Source: Segatella copri
GTDB lineage: Bacteria; Bacteroidota; Bacteroidia; Bacteroidales; Bacteroidaceae
Assembly (NCBI RefSeq): GCF_019249655.2
Contig: NZ_CP137557.1
Coordinates: forward strand, 1,175,001-1,239,000
DNA: 64,000 nucleotides
Direction: 5' to 3'
Positions 1-10,500 of the stretch are shown here, one piece after another. Within the stretch, counting starts at the first letter, position 1. Each line of letters starts with the position of its first letter. The notes beneath the pieces are model-generated. The model did not search any database. It was not told the DNA's origin and saw only the letters and a list, made by a program, of their open reading frames with translations. Both the position numbers and the translations under genes were made by a program.

Positions 1-89
1 GTGGTGCATATTATGTATACCACACTGTTTGCCCTACTTGCGGTTACTATCGTGGTAAGGTTGCAATCGTTAAGGAAGCAGCTGAATAA
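1..89 (+). CDS. rpmF: 50S ribosomal protein L32, 3' end (partial)
   Basis: Only the last 28 codons are inside the window (reading phase starts at base 3; stop TAA at 87-89). The tail contains the Cys-Pro-Thr-Cys-Gly zinc-ribbon half and a GKVAIVKE ending, as in L32 proteins of the large ribosomal subunit. The stop overlaps the fabH start by one base (TAATG), so the two are probably translationally coupled. The rpmF-fabH pairing is common in bacteria and links ribosome and fatty-acid synthesis. The identity is fairly secure from this short tail plus context. Confidence 0.85.
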   Translation, partial: GAYYVYHTVCPTCGYYRGKVAIVKEAAE

Positions 90-1102
90 TGGGTAAAATC
101 AATGCTGTAATCACAGGTGTAGGTGGATACGTGCCAGACTATATCCTCAACAACGAGGAGTTGTCGCGCATGGTGGATACCACAGACGAGTGGATTACCA
201 CACGTGTGGGTATCAAGGAACGCCGCATCCTTACAGAGGAAGGTCTCGGAACAAGCTATTTGGCGCGTAAGGCGGCAAAGCAGCTGATTCAGAAGACTGG
301 CGTGGATCCGGACACAATCGACGCACTGATTGTGACAACCACTACACCTGACTACAAGTTCCCTTCTACAGCATCTATTGTCCTCGGTAAGCTCGGACTG
401 AAGAATGCCTTTGCGTTCGACTTCTCTGCAGCTTGCTGTGGATTCTTGTACACCCTCGATGTTGCAGCTAGCATGATTCAGAGCGGCAGATACAAGAAAA
501 TCATCGTAATCGGTGCAGACAAGATGTCTTCACTCGTAGATTACACAGACCGTGCTACCTGTGTGCTTTTCGGCGACGGAGCAGGTGCTGTGCTTGTGGA
601 GGCAACAGAAGAGGAAAATGTAGGTGTTCAGAACTCATACCTTCGTACCGACGGACAAGGCTTGCCTTTCCTCCACATGAAGGCTGGTGGTTCTGTGTGC
701 CCTCCTTCACACTTCACCGTAGACCATCGTCTGCATTATCTTTATCAGGAAGGTCGCACCGTGTTCCGTTACGCAGTAACCGACATGAGCAACGACGTGA
801 TGAAGATCATGGAGATGAACAATCTCAAGGCTGAAGATGTGAACTGGGTGATTCCTCACGAGGCCAACCTCCGTATCATCGAGGCTGTGACCAAGCGTGC
901 AGGAATTCCACTTGACAAGGTGGTAGTTAACATCGACCATTATGGAAATACCAGTGCGGCAACAATCCCATTGGCACTCTGGGATGCAGAGAGCCAGTTG
1001 AAGAAGGGCGACAACGTCATCTTCACAGCATTCGGTGCAGGATTCGTACACGGTGCATCATTCTATAAGTGGGCTTATGATGGTGCTGCTTATGGCAAGT
1101 AA
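89..1102 (+). CDS. fabH: Beta-ketoacyl-ACP synthase III
   Basis: The 337-aa product is a normal-length FabH. It starts fatty-acid synthesis by condensing an acyl-CoA primer with malonyl-ACP in the cytoplasm. The thiolase-fold triad is visible: the nucleophilic Cys in SAACCGF (about residue 116), His in VIPHEANLR (about 257) and Asn in HYGNTSAA (about 287). The C-terminal glycine-rich FGAGFVHGA segment is also typical. The start codon overlaps the rpmF stop, so it is expressed in that operon. A long imperfect hairpin follows at 1141-1201. Confidence 0.97.
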   Translation: MGKINAVITGVGGYVPDYILNNEELSRMVDTTDEWITTRVGIKERRILTEEGLGTSYLARKAAKQLIQKTGVDPDTIDALIVTTTTPDYKFPSTASIVLGKLGLKNAFAFDFSAACCGFLYTLDVAASMIQSGRYKKIIVIGADKMSSLVDYTDRATCVLFGDGAGAVLVEATEEENVGVQNSYLRTDGQGLPFLHMKAGGSVCPPSHFTVDHRLHYLYQEGRTVFRYAVTDMSNDVMKIMEMNNLKAEDVNWVIPHEANLRIIEAVTKRAGIPLDKVVVNIDHYGNTSAATIPLALWDAESQLKKGDNVIFTAFGAGFVHGASFYKWAYDGAAYGK

Positions 1103-1140
1103 GACATATTAAAATAGGATAGAATAATTATCTATATAAG

Positions 1141-1201
1141 GAAACGCATCTTTCTTATTTCATCTCAACAAAAGTGAACTAAGCAAGGATGCGTTTCTTT
1201 A
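1141..1201 (+). terminator. Hairpin after fabH, probable terminator
   Basis: Perfect 10-bp arms at 1141-1150 and 1188-1197, spaced by about 37 nt and followed by a short T run. The large loop is unusual for an intrinsic terminator, so the function is tentative. Confidence 0.5.
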
Positions 1202-1263
1202 GCTTCATGCCAGGTTCTGGCAAACTCATTTAAACATTTCGTTTCAATCAATTTTTTTATCGT

Positions 1264-2145
1264 ATGCATAAAGCAGGTTTCGTAAATATCGTGGGCAACC
1301 CTAATGTGGGAAAGAGTACGCTGATGAATCAACTGGTGGGCGAGCGTATCAGCATCGCTACCTTCAAGGCGCAGACCACCCGTCATCGTATCATGGGTAT
1401 CGTGAATACCGATGACATGCAGATCGTGTTTTCCGATACTCCGGGCGTCTTGAAGCCAAACTACAAGATGCAGGAGATGATGCTCGCCTTCTCGGAGAGT
1501 GCGCTGGCGGATGCCGACGTGTTGCTTTATGTGACCGATGTGATTGAGAACCCTGAGAAGAACATCGACTTCCTGGAAAAGGTGAAGAAGATGAAGATTC
1601 CGGTGCTTCTGCTCATCAACAAGATTGACCAGAGCGACCCGAACAAACTGGGTGACACCGTGGAGAAATGGCACTCGCTGCTGCCGAATGCCGAGATTCT
1701 TCCTATCTCTGCGAAAAACAAGTTTGGCGTGGATATGCTCCTCAAGCGCATCAAGGAGCTGCTGCCTGAGTCGCCTGCGTTCTTCGACAAGGACCAGCTG
1801 ACCGACAAGCCAGCCCGCTTCTTCGTATCTGAGATTATCCGCGAGAAGATTCTGCTCTACTACGACAAGGAGATTCCTTATGCCGTAGAGGTGAGGGTGG
1901 AGCGATTCAAGGAGGATGACACCCGCATCCACATCAATGCCGTCATCTACGTGGAGCGTGATTCCCAGAAGGGCATCATCATCGGTCACCAGGGCGTGGC
2001 GCTCAAGAAGGTGAACACCGAGAGTAGAAAGGCACTTGAGAAGTTCTTCGGAAAGAAGATTTTCCTGGAAACCTTCGTGAAGGTTGACAAAGACTGGCGC
2101 AGTTCGCAGCGTGAACTCGATGCCTTCGGATATAATCCGGAATAA
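1264..2145 (+). CDS. era: GTPase Era, 16S rRNA maturation factor
   Basis: The 293-aa protein has the standard Era layout. The N-terminal GTPase domain shows G1 GNPNVGKST (about 12-20), G3 DTPGV (about 59), G4 NKID (about 120) and G5 SAK (about 149). The C-terminal KH RNA-binding domain contains GIIIGHQG (about 239-246), which binds the 3' end of 16S rRNA during 30S assembly. It is followed after 152 bp by der, a second ribosome-assembly GTPase, so the two may be co-expressed, although the gap holds an interspersed repeat. No clear TAnnTTTG promoter was found directly upstream. Confidence 0.96.
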   Translation: MHKAGFVNIVGNPNVGKSTLMNQLVGERISIATFKAQTTRHRIMGIVNTDDMQIVFSDTPGVLKPNYKMQEMMLAFSESALADADVLLYVTDVIENPEKNIDFLEKVKKMKIPVLLLINKIDQSDPNKLGDTVEKWHSLLPNAEILPISAKNKFGVDMLLKRIKELLPESPAFFDKDQLTDKPARFFVSEIIREKILLYYDKEIPYAVEVRVERFKEDDTRIHINAVIYVERDSQKGIIIGHQGVALKKVNTESRKALEKFFGKKIFLETFVKVDKDWRSSQRELDAFGYNPE

Positions 2146-2151
2146 TCTACC

Positions 2152-2286
2152 CCACCTCTCCCTGAATGTAATCGAGGGAGTAACTCTCGCCAGAGGGGCG
2201 AGGGCCGGAGCAAGGTCAGCTTCGGCAAATTATTAACTTGGATGCAGAGACCACATCCATGATACCTCCTCAAAGGAAGGAGGGTA
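2152..2286. repeat. Extragenic repeat-like element with GGAGGGG hairpins
   Basis: The era-der gap carries several short complementary runs: CTCTCCCT and AGGGAG near 2155-2180, CTCTCGCCAGAGGGGCGAG near 2186-2204, and CCTCCT with AGGAAGGAGG near 2265-2284. A similar CCCCTTCCGAAGGAGGGG hairpin occurs at about 54579-54596. The look is that of small interspersed repeats common in Bacteroidales intergenic DNA. Repeat-family membership is an inference. Confidence 0.45.
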
Positions 2287-2297
2287 AATGACTAATT

Positions 2298-3611
2298 ATG
2301 GCAAATTTAGTAGCAATCGTAGGTCGCCCTAACGTGGGTAAATCTACTTTATTCAATCGTTTGACTCAATCTCGCCGCGCCATCGTGAGCGATACAGCTG
2401 GTACTACCCGCGACCGCCAGTATGGCAAGTGCAGCTGGAACGGCAGAGAATTCTCTGTGGTGGATACCGGTGGTTGGGTCGTTAAATCAGATGACATTTT
2501 CGAGGATGCTATCCGCAAGCAGGTGTTGGTAGCTACCGAAGAGGCCGACCTGGTACTCTTCCTGGTAGATGTTAACACCGGTTTGACCGACTGGGATGAG
2601 GACGTGGCCCTGATCTTGCGTCGTGCCAAACTGCCTGTAATCCTTGTGGCAAACAAGGTGGACAACAGTGCTGAATACTATCAGGCTGCCGAGTTCTATA
2701 AGTTGGGCTTGGGCGACCCTCAGTGTATCAGTGCCGCAACAGGTGGCGGTACGGGTGACTTGCTCGACATCATATTAGACAAGCTTCAGGACAATCCTGA
2801 GGAAGCCATCGAGGAAGACATTCCTCGTTTCGCCGTGGTAGGTCGTCCTAACGCCGGCAAGAGCAGTATCATCAATGCCTTCATCGGTGAAGACAGAAAC
2901 ATCGTTACCGAGATTGCTGGTACTACCCGCGACAGTATCTATACCCGTTACGACAAGTTCGGCTTCGACTTCTATCTGGTTGATACCGCCGGTATCCGCC
3001 GCAAGAACAAGGTGAGCGAGGACCTGGAGTTCTATTCCGTGATGCGTTCCATCCGTGCCATCGAGAACAGTGATGTCTGCATCCTGATGCTCGACGCCAC
3101 CCGTGGTATCGAGACCCAGGATATGAACATCTTCCAGTTGATTCAGAAGAACAACAAGAGTCTGGTGGTGGTAGTAAACAAGTGGGACTTGGTAGAGGAG
3201 AAGAACCAGAAGGTGATTGATACCTTCGAGAATGCCATCCGCAAGCGCATGGCTCCGTTCGTGGATTTCCCTATCATCTTCGCTTCTGCTTTGACCAAGC
3301 AGCGCATCTTCCGCGTATTGGAGACTGCCAAGGATGTTTACCAGAACCGCAAGGCTCATATCGGAACCTCTAAGCTCAACGAGGTGATGTTGCCTATCAT
3401 TGAGGCTTATCCACCACAGAGCGTGAAGGGTAAGTATATCAAGATCAAGTACTGTACCCAGTTGCCAAACACCACGATTCCATCGTTCGTGTTCTATGCC
3501 AACTTGCCACAGTATGTAAAGGAGAACTATCGCCGCTTCCTGGAGAACAAGATTCGTGAGAACTGGTCGTTGCATGGTTGTCCAATCAACGTCTTCATTC
3601 GTCAGAAGTAA
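2298..3611 (+). CDS. der: Tandem-domain GTPase Der (EngA), 50S assembly
   Basis: The 437-aa protein has two consecutive GTPase domains, the hallmark of Der. Domain 1 has GRPNVGKST (8-16), DTGGW and NKVD; domain 2 has GRPNAGKSS (about 179-187), DTAGIRR and NKWDLV. A C-terminal KH-like domain ends in GCPINVFIR. It is needed for large-subunit assembly. It sits between era and a small lipoprotein gene on the same strand. Length and motifs are complete. Confidence 0.97.
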   Translation: MANLVAIVGRPNVGKSTLFNRLTQSRRAIVSDTAGTTRDRQYGKCSWNGREFSVVDTGGWVVKSDDIFEDAIRKQVLVATEEADLVLFLVDVNTGLTDWDEDVALILRRAKLPVILVANKVDNSAEYYQAAEFYKLGLGDPQCISAATGGGTGDLLDIILDKLQDNPEEAIEEDIPRFAVVGRPNAGKSSIINAFIGEDRNIVTEIAGTTRDSIYTRYDKFGFDFYLVDTAGIRRKNKVSEDLEFYSVMRSIRAIENSDVCILMLDATRGIETQDMNIFQLIQKNNKSLVVVVNKWDLVEEKNQKVIDTFENAIRKRMAPFVDFPIIFASALTKQRIFRVLETAKDVYQNRKAHIGTSKLNEVMLPIIEAYPPQSVKGKYIKIKYCTQLPNTTIPSFVFYANLPQYVKENYRRFLENKIRENWSLHGCPINVFIRQK

Positions 3612-3661
3612 GGGGAAGTGAAGAGTGAAGAACGAAGAGTGAAGAATCAAAATGTATAAAG

Positions 3662-4060
3662 ATGAAGAAACTTTTGATTTTTATGATAATAAGTATGGGG
3701 TTGGGACTTTCTTCCTGCAAGGAGGAGCGTCCTGACCCTTCTTACTTTGCGGGTATCGCCGCAAAGGGTTACTACGACTTGCTCCTTGAGGGCAAGTACG
3801 AGGAGTATGTTTCCGGTTTCAACCAGCCCTACCGCATCCCGAAGGGCTATCATGACCAGCTGCTGCTCAATGCCCGGATGTATGTGGAGCAGCAACAGCT
3901 GGAGCACCAGGGCATAGCGAAGGTGAACGTGCTGAATGCCAAGGCAGACACCGCCCACCACGTAGCCGATGTCTTCCTGCAGCTAGCCTTCGGCGACAGC
4001 ACCAAGGAGCAGATTGTGGTTCCGATGGTGGAGGTGAAGGGTGAATGGAAGATGAGATAG
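3662..4060 (+). CDS. Small predicted lipoprotein of unknown function
   Basis: The 132-aa product starts with a short basic-hydrophobic signal ending in a lipobox (LSSC, Cys about 19), so it should be lipidated and membrane anchored. The mature part has A-KGYYDLLLEGKYEEYV, a helix, then alternating beta strands ending in a charged GEWKMR. This resembles small DUF4878/NTF2-like lipoproteins, but the assignment is a guess from shape. The 50-bp gap after der contains a simple GAAGAGTGAAGAA repeat. No function is claimed. Confidence 0.7.
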   Translation: MKKLLIFMIISMGLGLSSCKEERPDPSYFAGIAAKGYYDLLLEGKYEEYVSGFNQPYRIPKGYHDQLLLNARMYVEQQQLEHQGIAKVNVLNAKADTAHHVADVFLQLAFGDSTKEQIVVPMVEVKGEWKMR

Positions 4061-4069
4061 GAGTAATGT

Positions 4070-4460
4070 ATTGACTACGATAAGATTCGCATGCTGATTC
4101 GTCATGACAAGAACTTCGACCATGATGCCAGCATCATTCAGGAACTGGTTACCAAGGGTTATGTTATGGGTAATCTCGTAGAGAATTTTCCTGCTGAGCG
4201 TATCAACGACCCGGATAACTTCTCTTTGTGATATTTATAAGGATATGACCGATTCTTATATTGTAGAACTGAAGTACTGCAAGTCGAACACTAGTGATTC
4301 TCAAGTGCAGCAACTTTTCAGGGATGCTGCTGCCCAAGTTTCCCGTTATGCCGAGAGCAACATGGTGAAAGAGTTGGTGAAGACCACTATACTTCATAAA
4401 CTCGTGGTTGTTTATCGAGGGGTGGATATGGTGCTATGTGAGGAGCTGCTTGAGCAATAG
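4070..4460 (+). pseudogene. Remnant of AAA-ATPase/PD-(D/E)XK nuclease gene
   Basis: Two adjoining reading segments match parts of the family represented at 49722-51336. Segment one (4070-4231) reads like the ATPase C-terminal region (RMLIRHDK, HDASIIQ, INDPDNF) and then stops. Segment two (about 4233-4460) reads DSYIVELKYCKSN to the end, including the E-x-K half of the nuclease motif. The N-terminal ATPase and about 90 central residues are missing. This is a decayed copy with an internal deletion, not a functional gene. A strong terminator follows. Confidence 0.85.
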
Positions 4461-4476
4461 TGTCAGAAATCATGTG

Positions 4477-4517
4477 AAAATCCGCAGTCTTGACCTATAT
4501 CAAGGCTGCGGATTTTT
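4477..4517 (+). terminator. Intrinsic terminator
   Basis: Arms of about 16 nt (4478-4493 and 4500-4515) pair with one G-T wobble around a 6-nt loop and end in a T run. It closes the remnant gene and isolates the downstream secreted-protein cluster. Confidence 0.85.
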
Positions 4518-4645
4518 CGCTTCTTTTTGCCCGAAATGATGGAAATGTGCATTTGGGTGTTTGCGCAAACATACGGAAAAATGCAGAAAAGACAACAATT
4601 CACTGTTAAAAATGCGTTGCTTTAACGAAAAATAACACTATTTTC

Positions 4646-4677
4646 TTTGCTGGTTTCAATTATTTGTTTTAAATTTG
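4646..4677 (+). promoter_or_regulatory. Bacteroidota-type promoter for secreted-protein cluster
   Basis: TTTG at 4646-4649, 20-nt spacer, TAAATTTG at 4670-4677. This matches the Bacteroidota consensus TTTG-N19..21-TAnnTTTG. Transcription would start near 4685, giving a leader of about 215 nt. Confidence 0.8.
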
Positions 4678-4899
4678 CCATCGAAATAAAGAATCGGGAC
4701 GTAACTATGACCAAAAAAGAGAAAGTCTAAGAATGACGAAACTAACAACGAAAAAATAGAATTCCGAACAAGAAATTACGGTTATGAATAACGAAATAAG
4801 AACAACGAAACTCAGTTTTAGAATTTAAGGACTTAATTTTGCCGAGATTACTCTTCCCATTCTAAGAACATAAATTTAACTTTTTAAAACTTACAACGT

Positions 4900-5658
4900 A
4901 TGAAACAGAACGTACTACTTTCAATGTTGGCAATGACTGTCCCAATGGCAGCATTCGCTGATGCTAATGTACCTACTGCAAAAGATGTATATTCTTCTGC
5001 CGGTGGATTTGTGACATTTGATGTTTCATTGGTGCCTGGCGAATATACTATCGCAGCTAAGCCAACTAAGAACGAGACCGTGAAGGTTATGGTAGATGGT
5101 AAGGAAGTATCTACCTTCACTGTAAAAAAAGAAGGCAATGTGAAGATTCAGGCTACTGTTGATGAGAAGACAGAGTTTGAGTCAGCATTTGTGTTGACAC
5201 TCAAGTATGATTTTGCGGTTGTAGCTGACCCTTTTGCAAAGAAACTTGAAACCGTTACAGCTGGTATTGTAGATAATACTGCTGCCATCCAGGCTAGTGT
5301 TGCTTCTATTGAAGCAAAAATAGAGAATTTGAAGAAGGGTGATTATAACTTCTATAAGATTCAGCAGCTCTATTTGGAAGATAACTCTATCTATGTTAGA
5401 GATCTGAATAACTCATTGGAACAGTTGGGTAAGGATGTTAAGGCTGCAAATGATAATCTTAAAGCTAAGAATACTGCGTCTGGTCTTATAGAGACTGTAG
5501 AGACTCAGTTGGCTGAAATCGAGACACTTATCGGTACCAGTACAGATTACGCTAAGGTAACTAAGGGCTATGAGGCTCAGGTAAAGGCTTTGAGAACTGC
5601 AAAGGATGCTAAGGCTAAGGCTCTTGCTACTTCTTATGAGGTTCTTCTCAAATTTTAG
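4900..5658 (+). pseudogene. N-terminal fragment of giant secreted coiled-coil protein, cut by IS
   Basis: The 252-aa reading frame starts with a signal peptide (hydrophobic core followed by AAFADA). Next comes a beta-rich domain (about 25-110: GGFVTFDVSLVPGEYTI, VKVMVDGKEV) and then Ala/Lys/Asp-rich helix. Codons up to 5639 are native; the last residues (VLLKF and stop) come from the insertion sequence at 5640. Removing the IS (5640-7503) and one target-duplication copy joins 5639 to 7512 in frame and restores a single ORF of 5,991 nt (1,996 aa) ending at 12762. This fragment can still be exported but lacks the coiled-coil rod, dockerin-like and cohesin-like parts. Confidence 0.9.
5632..5639. 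repeat. Left target-site duplication of ISL3 element (8 bp)
   Basis: TCTTATGA directly before the left terminal repeat; the identical octamer follows the right repeat at 7504-7511. An 8-bp duplication is typical of ISL3-family transposition. Confidence 0.92.
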
Positions 5659-7503
5659 TACAAAGCCCCAATTTTTATATGAAGGAGCAATATTTTTGAG
5701 AAAGTTTAATATAAAAAATTAGCGATTGTCTCCAAAAATATGTAAGTTTAAAGTGATCATAAAATATGACTTACAATGGATACAATCGCTAACAGATGCA
5801 AAATTATAAAAAAGATAAGGAACAACCAAATAAAATCCGATATAAATGCTTCTATGGCCGGAGAAAAACTTCTTATGGACATTTTTCCTGCCATAGATGG
5901 CTTTTTTATCACAAGTTGTGACTTCTCTTCCACGGAACTCAAAATGGTTCTCGTGAGTACGGCTACCCATGCCTTCTGCGACCGTTGTGGCCAGAAAACC
6001 ACTCATACCCGTGGCTGGCAAAAGAGAACGGTCACGATGTGTCCTTTAGGGTGTAAACGGTTTGTTCTCACCCTTTACATGCGCCGTTTTTACTGCCAGT
6101 CTGATAAACATATATTTGTAGAGCAACAGACGAAGTGGCTAAACAAATATGCAAGATTCAGTGTAAGATGCATAGAGTTGATGAACCAGCTTCATATACA
6201 TATGTCATCTGTGTCGACCTCCAAGGTCATGAGAAAGATGGGAATCACCTGCTGTCCAAATACTTGCATAAATCATTTGAAAAAGATCCAAAGACTTCCA
6301 GACAGGACTGCCAGGAATATAGGCATAGATGACTTTGCCAAGAGAAAGGGACATACCTATGGCAGTGTTATCGTAGACCATGACACAGGCGAGATTTTGG
6401 AACTGATAGACTCTAGAGATTCTTCGATTGTGGCAAATGTCTTGAAACAATACAAGAAAGTCGATACTATCACTCGTGATAGGGGACGATGCTTCATTAA
6501 GGCTATCAAGCAAGGAGCCCCATCAGCACATGCTATCACAGACAAATTCCATGTCATTGAAGACTTGACGAGCGCAGTCTTTCCAAAGATTCTGCAGGAG
6601 TTTTTGCATAAGAGAATGGAGTTGCTGACTCAAGGTCTAGTTGGTCCCATTAAGCCACAAATAAGTAGAGGTTGGCTTTATACCAGCATATATGCAGTCT
6701 TGGAATCGATGTGCAAGGATACAAGAAGAATCAAGAAAATGGCTGAATGGAACACTTTCATGGATCTTTATGCAAGGCAAGGACTGACTTTGAGTGAAAT
6801 CCATGACAAAACAGGGTTTGATGGATTTAAGATGGGAAAGCTAAGGAACACCAAATATGAGGACTTGCTCAACCCAACGCAACTAAGGGCTTACAAAGCC
6901 ATAGAATCTATTACAAACAGGATTCTCTGTAAAAAGTCATTGGATTACTCTGTGGTTACCAAGGGGTTACATTCTACAGAGAAGAAAGAAATACTGAAAA
7001 GACTTCTTTTTCTACTGAGAGAAAAATGGAAGGAAGACTGGAAGGCATACGATGATGCCTACAAGGCATTTCTTGCAAAGGCAACTATCAGGAGCGAAGA
7101 GTATGACCTTTGGAATTCAATAGTTCACTTCAACTGGAAAACCAAGACTGATACAGTCAGATTGTTTCTGCAGGACTTGCATATTACCGATTTAGCCTAT
7201 TATATAACAACATTTCAAGGCATTTTGAGCGGAGAGGTCAAAATGAACTTGTACAAATGGATTAACATGGTCATAGGATGTGGTAATGAGAAAATGGAAA
7301 AGTTTGCCAAAGGACTGATTAAGGACTATTCCGCCATCAATAATTCTATTGCTAGCAAATTGAACAATGGAATCCTTGAAGGTTCGGTCAACAAGATAAA
7401 GACCGCAAAGCGAATTATGGGTGGAAGAGCATCGATTTCTCTTTTGCAGATAAAGGTCTCCTCAAACTTAGATACATAAATGTACCAAAATTTGAGAAGA
7501 ACC
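5640..7503 (+). mobile_element. Complete ISL3-family insertion sequence (1,864 bp)
   Basis: Terminal inverted repeats of 23 bp lie at 5640-5662 and 7481-7503 and differ at one position. They are flanked by identical 8-bp TCTTATGA duplications. One transposase gene fills the element. Intact ends, an intact ORF and a perfect duplication indicate a recent insertion. It sits in the same orientation as the host gene and interrupts it. Confidence 0.95.
5776..7479 (+). CDS. ISL3-family (IS204/IS1001/IS1096/IS1165) transposase
   Basis: The 567-aa protein has an N-terminal zinc-finger-like region (CDRCGQKT about 69, then CPLGC and YCQSDKHIF). The DDE catalytic domain follows, with candidate acidic residues in IGIDDFAKRKGH (about 181), TITRDRGR (about 234) and NNGILEGSVNKIK (about 540). 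The ending KRIMGGRASISLLQIKV matches the family pattern. Its TAA stop (7477-7479) is directly followed by ATG at 7480, which starts the downstream host-gene fragment. It catalyses cut-and-paste movement of this element. Confidence 0.95.
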   Translation: MDTIANRCKIIKKIRNNQIKSDINASMAGEKLLMDIFPAIDGFFITSCDFSSTELKMVLVSTATHAFCDRCGQKTTHTRGWQKRTVTMCPLGCKRFVLTLYMRRFYCQSDKHIFVEQQTKWLNKYARFSVRCIELMNQLHIHMSSVSTSKVMRKMGITCCPNTCINHLKKIQRLPDRTARNIGIDDFAKRKGHTYGSVIVDHDTGEILELIDSRDSSIVANVLKQYKKVDTITRDRGRCFIKAIKQGAPSAHAITDKFHVIEDLTSAVFPKILQEFLHKRMELLTQGLVGPIKPQISRGWLYTSIYAVLESMCKDTRRIKKMAEWNTFMDLYARQGLTLSEIHDKTGFDGFKMGKLRNTKYEDLLNPTQLRAYKAIESITNRILCKKSLDYSVVTKGLHSTEKKEILKRLLFLLREKWKEDWKAYDDAYKAFLAKATIRSEEYDLWNSIVHFNWKTKTDTVRLFLQDLHITDLAYYITTFQGILSGEVKMNLYKWINMVIGCGNEKMEKFAKGLIKDYSAINNSIASKLNNGILEGSVNKIKTAKRIMGGRASISLLQIKVSSNLDT

Positions 7504-10500
7504 TCTTATGAGAAGGGTACTGCTGTTGCTGATTTCGTAGAAAAGGATGTTAAGGCTTGGCAGACAGAACAGTTGGCTGCTATTAAGGCGTTGAAAGGCA
7601 ATATTGAAGTTGCTAATGCCAATGACAACGATTATAATGAAGTTGCTAAGTTAGTAGCTGCATCTGAGGCAAATCGTAATGAAAAGACTCAGGAACTGTT
7701 GAAGCTTTTGCCTTCTGATGATGAGGTTTTGGGTAAGTTGTTGACTGATGCTCAGAACGAAATTGGGGAATTGAACAAGAAACTCTTGGCTGTAAAGACT
7801 GAGGCTCAGAATGGTACAGCAGAGTCTCATGATAATGCGACAGCAACCAAGAAGGCTAATCAGACAGCTTTAGCTGAGGTAGATGCTGATATCAATGCTG
7901 TTGTGGCAAAATATACCGGTTGGCAGAAGACTTATTCTGTAGAATTGAATGCGTCTGCAGAAAAGACTGCTAATTTGAAGAAGGTGACTGCTAAGGCTGA
8001 TGCTACATCTGCACAGTTGACCAAGAAGGCTACAACTATTGAGACTGCTATTGCTTCTGAGACAGCTAAGTTGAAGGCTGATGCTATCGCTCATAAGCTC
8101 GGTACTTATGCATGGACTACTATCCAGGGTGATATTGATGCCCTAGGTGTAATTGTAGGTAATTATAATAATGTTGCTATAGCCTTGACTAACTATAATG
8201 CAGCTATTGCTAAGTTGGAGAAGACTGCTACAGATAAGAATGTTACCGTAACCGTTAAGGTTGACGGTAAGGATAAGACTCAGACTTACGCAGAACTTAT
8301 TGCAGGTTTGAAGACAAGAGTTGCTAAGGTTCAGGCTGATTTCGATACAGCAAAGAAGGCTGCTGATGACAAGTTTGCTGCTGCTATTGCTGGTGTGAAG
8401 TTAGATGCTGATATTCAGACAGAAGCAGAGTCTTGGACAACTTCTTACGAGGCTAATAAGTATAAGTTTGATAACGCAAATCTTATTAAGGTTGCTACAG
8501 ACAAGGTTGATGCAGCCAAGGCAGACATCAAGAGTGCCTTCGATAGAATTGATACTTATAAGTTCGACTTCGATACTTACGGAAAGAAGGCTGAGACATT
8601 GCATGAGCAGTTGGGTAAGGTAAACCTTCAGGTTAATGATCTGGATGTACAGGTCAAGGCTTTGGATCCAAATGGTGCACCTGATAAGGCTATTGAAGGC
8701 GTAGGTAAGATCAATGAAACGTTGAAAACTGTCAGTGCAGACTTGGATAAGTTGACCATCGCTGCTGATGAGGCTAAGACCGCATTTGTTCCTGTTAAGG
8801 AGCTGAAGGCTACAGCTGATTCTAAGGTTGCCGAGTTGACTGCTAGTCATAAGGAGGTAGTTGCTCTGAATAAGGATGCTTCTGCTAAGTTTACTGAAGC
8901 TTGCGCTACCGCAGAGAAAGATATTAATACCATAACTGCCAATATTAAGACATCTTATGAGGCTGAAACCTTAGTTACAGACTGGAAGGATTCTAAGGAT
9001 AAGGATGGTAAGGTTATCAAGGGTTTTGAGACACTGTTGAAGGATCTCGCTACAACTCTTGCAGGATTGAAGGCTGATGCAAATGCAGCTAATGATAACT
9101 TGACTGCTAAGGATGCTCTTGTAAAGGCAATTACTACTTATGGTATTGCTGATAAGGTGGCTGCGGCTGATAAGGCACTTGGAACACTTGAGCATAAGAC
9201 ATTTAAGGATCAGCTTGCTGGATACAAGACAGAAAAAGCTGCCATTGATAAGGCTATCACTGATGCATACACGGCTGGCAAGGCAAAGGCTGAGCAGACT
9301 GCAATTACTCAGCGTATCCAGAGCTTGGCAAACAATTTGACAAACTTTGCTACAAATGTTCCTATTGTTGTTGCTAATAAGGACGCTTTGGATAATACCA
9401 CTTCTGATTTGGATGCAGCTTGGACAAAGGCATTCAATGATATCACAAATAGTGATGCTTCATCTAAGGTGAAGGAGTGGCAGGTTAAGCTGAATGAGCA
9501 GAAGGTATTGTTGGATGCAGCTAAGAAGAATGTTGCTTCTTCTTATGATGCTGGAACATTGCTTGATAGCAAGAAGTTGGAAATCAGCAAGCAGTTGGAG
9601 ACCATCCAGACCGAGGTTACTTCTATTGTGAAGGAGCAGGAAGCTGGTTACAATGCAGCTATTGCTGCCGACAACAAGGTGGTTTACGAGGACTTCCTGA
9701 GTGAGGCTAATCTGACCCAGACCATTATCAATAATGCGAAGGTTACAATCAATGGTTATCTGAATATCAACCATGATGTCTTGAAGCTCAATGTTGAAGA
9801 ACTTGATAAGGTTTCTAAGGCTCTTAAGGAGATTGATGTTTATCAGGCTAGCTTGGAAGACTTGAAGGCTAAGACTCTCAAGGAATATCAGGATACCAAG
9901 GCTCCTGCGTTGTTTGATGTAGCTGGTAATAATAAGAAGGCAGCTAATGCTTATCAGGGTAAGGTTACCCTTAAAATGAATAACTTGTCTTCTATTATTA
10001 ATAAGAAGGCTAATGATTTATATGCAGCTAAGTTCACTGAGGGTCTTGCCAAGAGCGTAACAGACCGTAAGACAGAGTTGGATAAGGTTGTTTATGACAA
10101 GAAGATGGTAACTTCTGCATTTACAGATGTTCAGAATGTTATTGATGAGATTACAGCACTTGCTGCTGATCAGGTTAATTTGATGATTAATCTTGATACT
10201 CAGATTCTTGACAAGATTCAGAATGCTGAAGACGCAAAGTTGCTTGACAAGGCTACAGCTAAGGCTTTGAATGATGATTATAGCGCTAAGCTTTCTGAAC
10301 TCGAGGCTGATGCAAAGGCAAAGGAAACCGAAATGGCTGCGTTTGTTCATGCTGATAGAGATAAGGATCTTGATGCCTTCAAGGAGAATGTAACTGCATC
10401 TGTTGGAGAGGCAAAGAAGAAGGTTGCTGCTGAAAAGTTGGCATTGACAAATTATGAGGCTGTTAAGGCTGATTTCGCTAAGTATGATAAGGCTAAGGCT

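Larger units (their letters stand above)
4461..4899. other. Intergenic region with terminator, promoter and long leader
   Basis: No gene is seen in these 439 bp. It holds the terminator at 4477-4517, the promoter at 4646-4677 and a transcribed leader of about 215 nt before the ATG at 4900. The leader is A-rich and contains repeated AACGAAA-type words (for example near 4737, 4749, 4792 and 4812). These could be single-stranded translation-enhancing or protein-binding motifs, but no known riboswitch was recognised. Confidence 0.7.
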
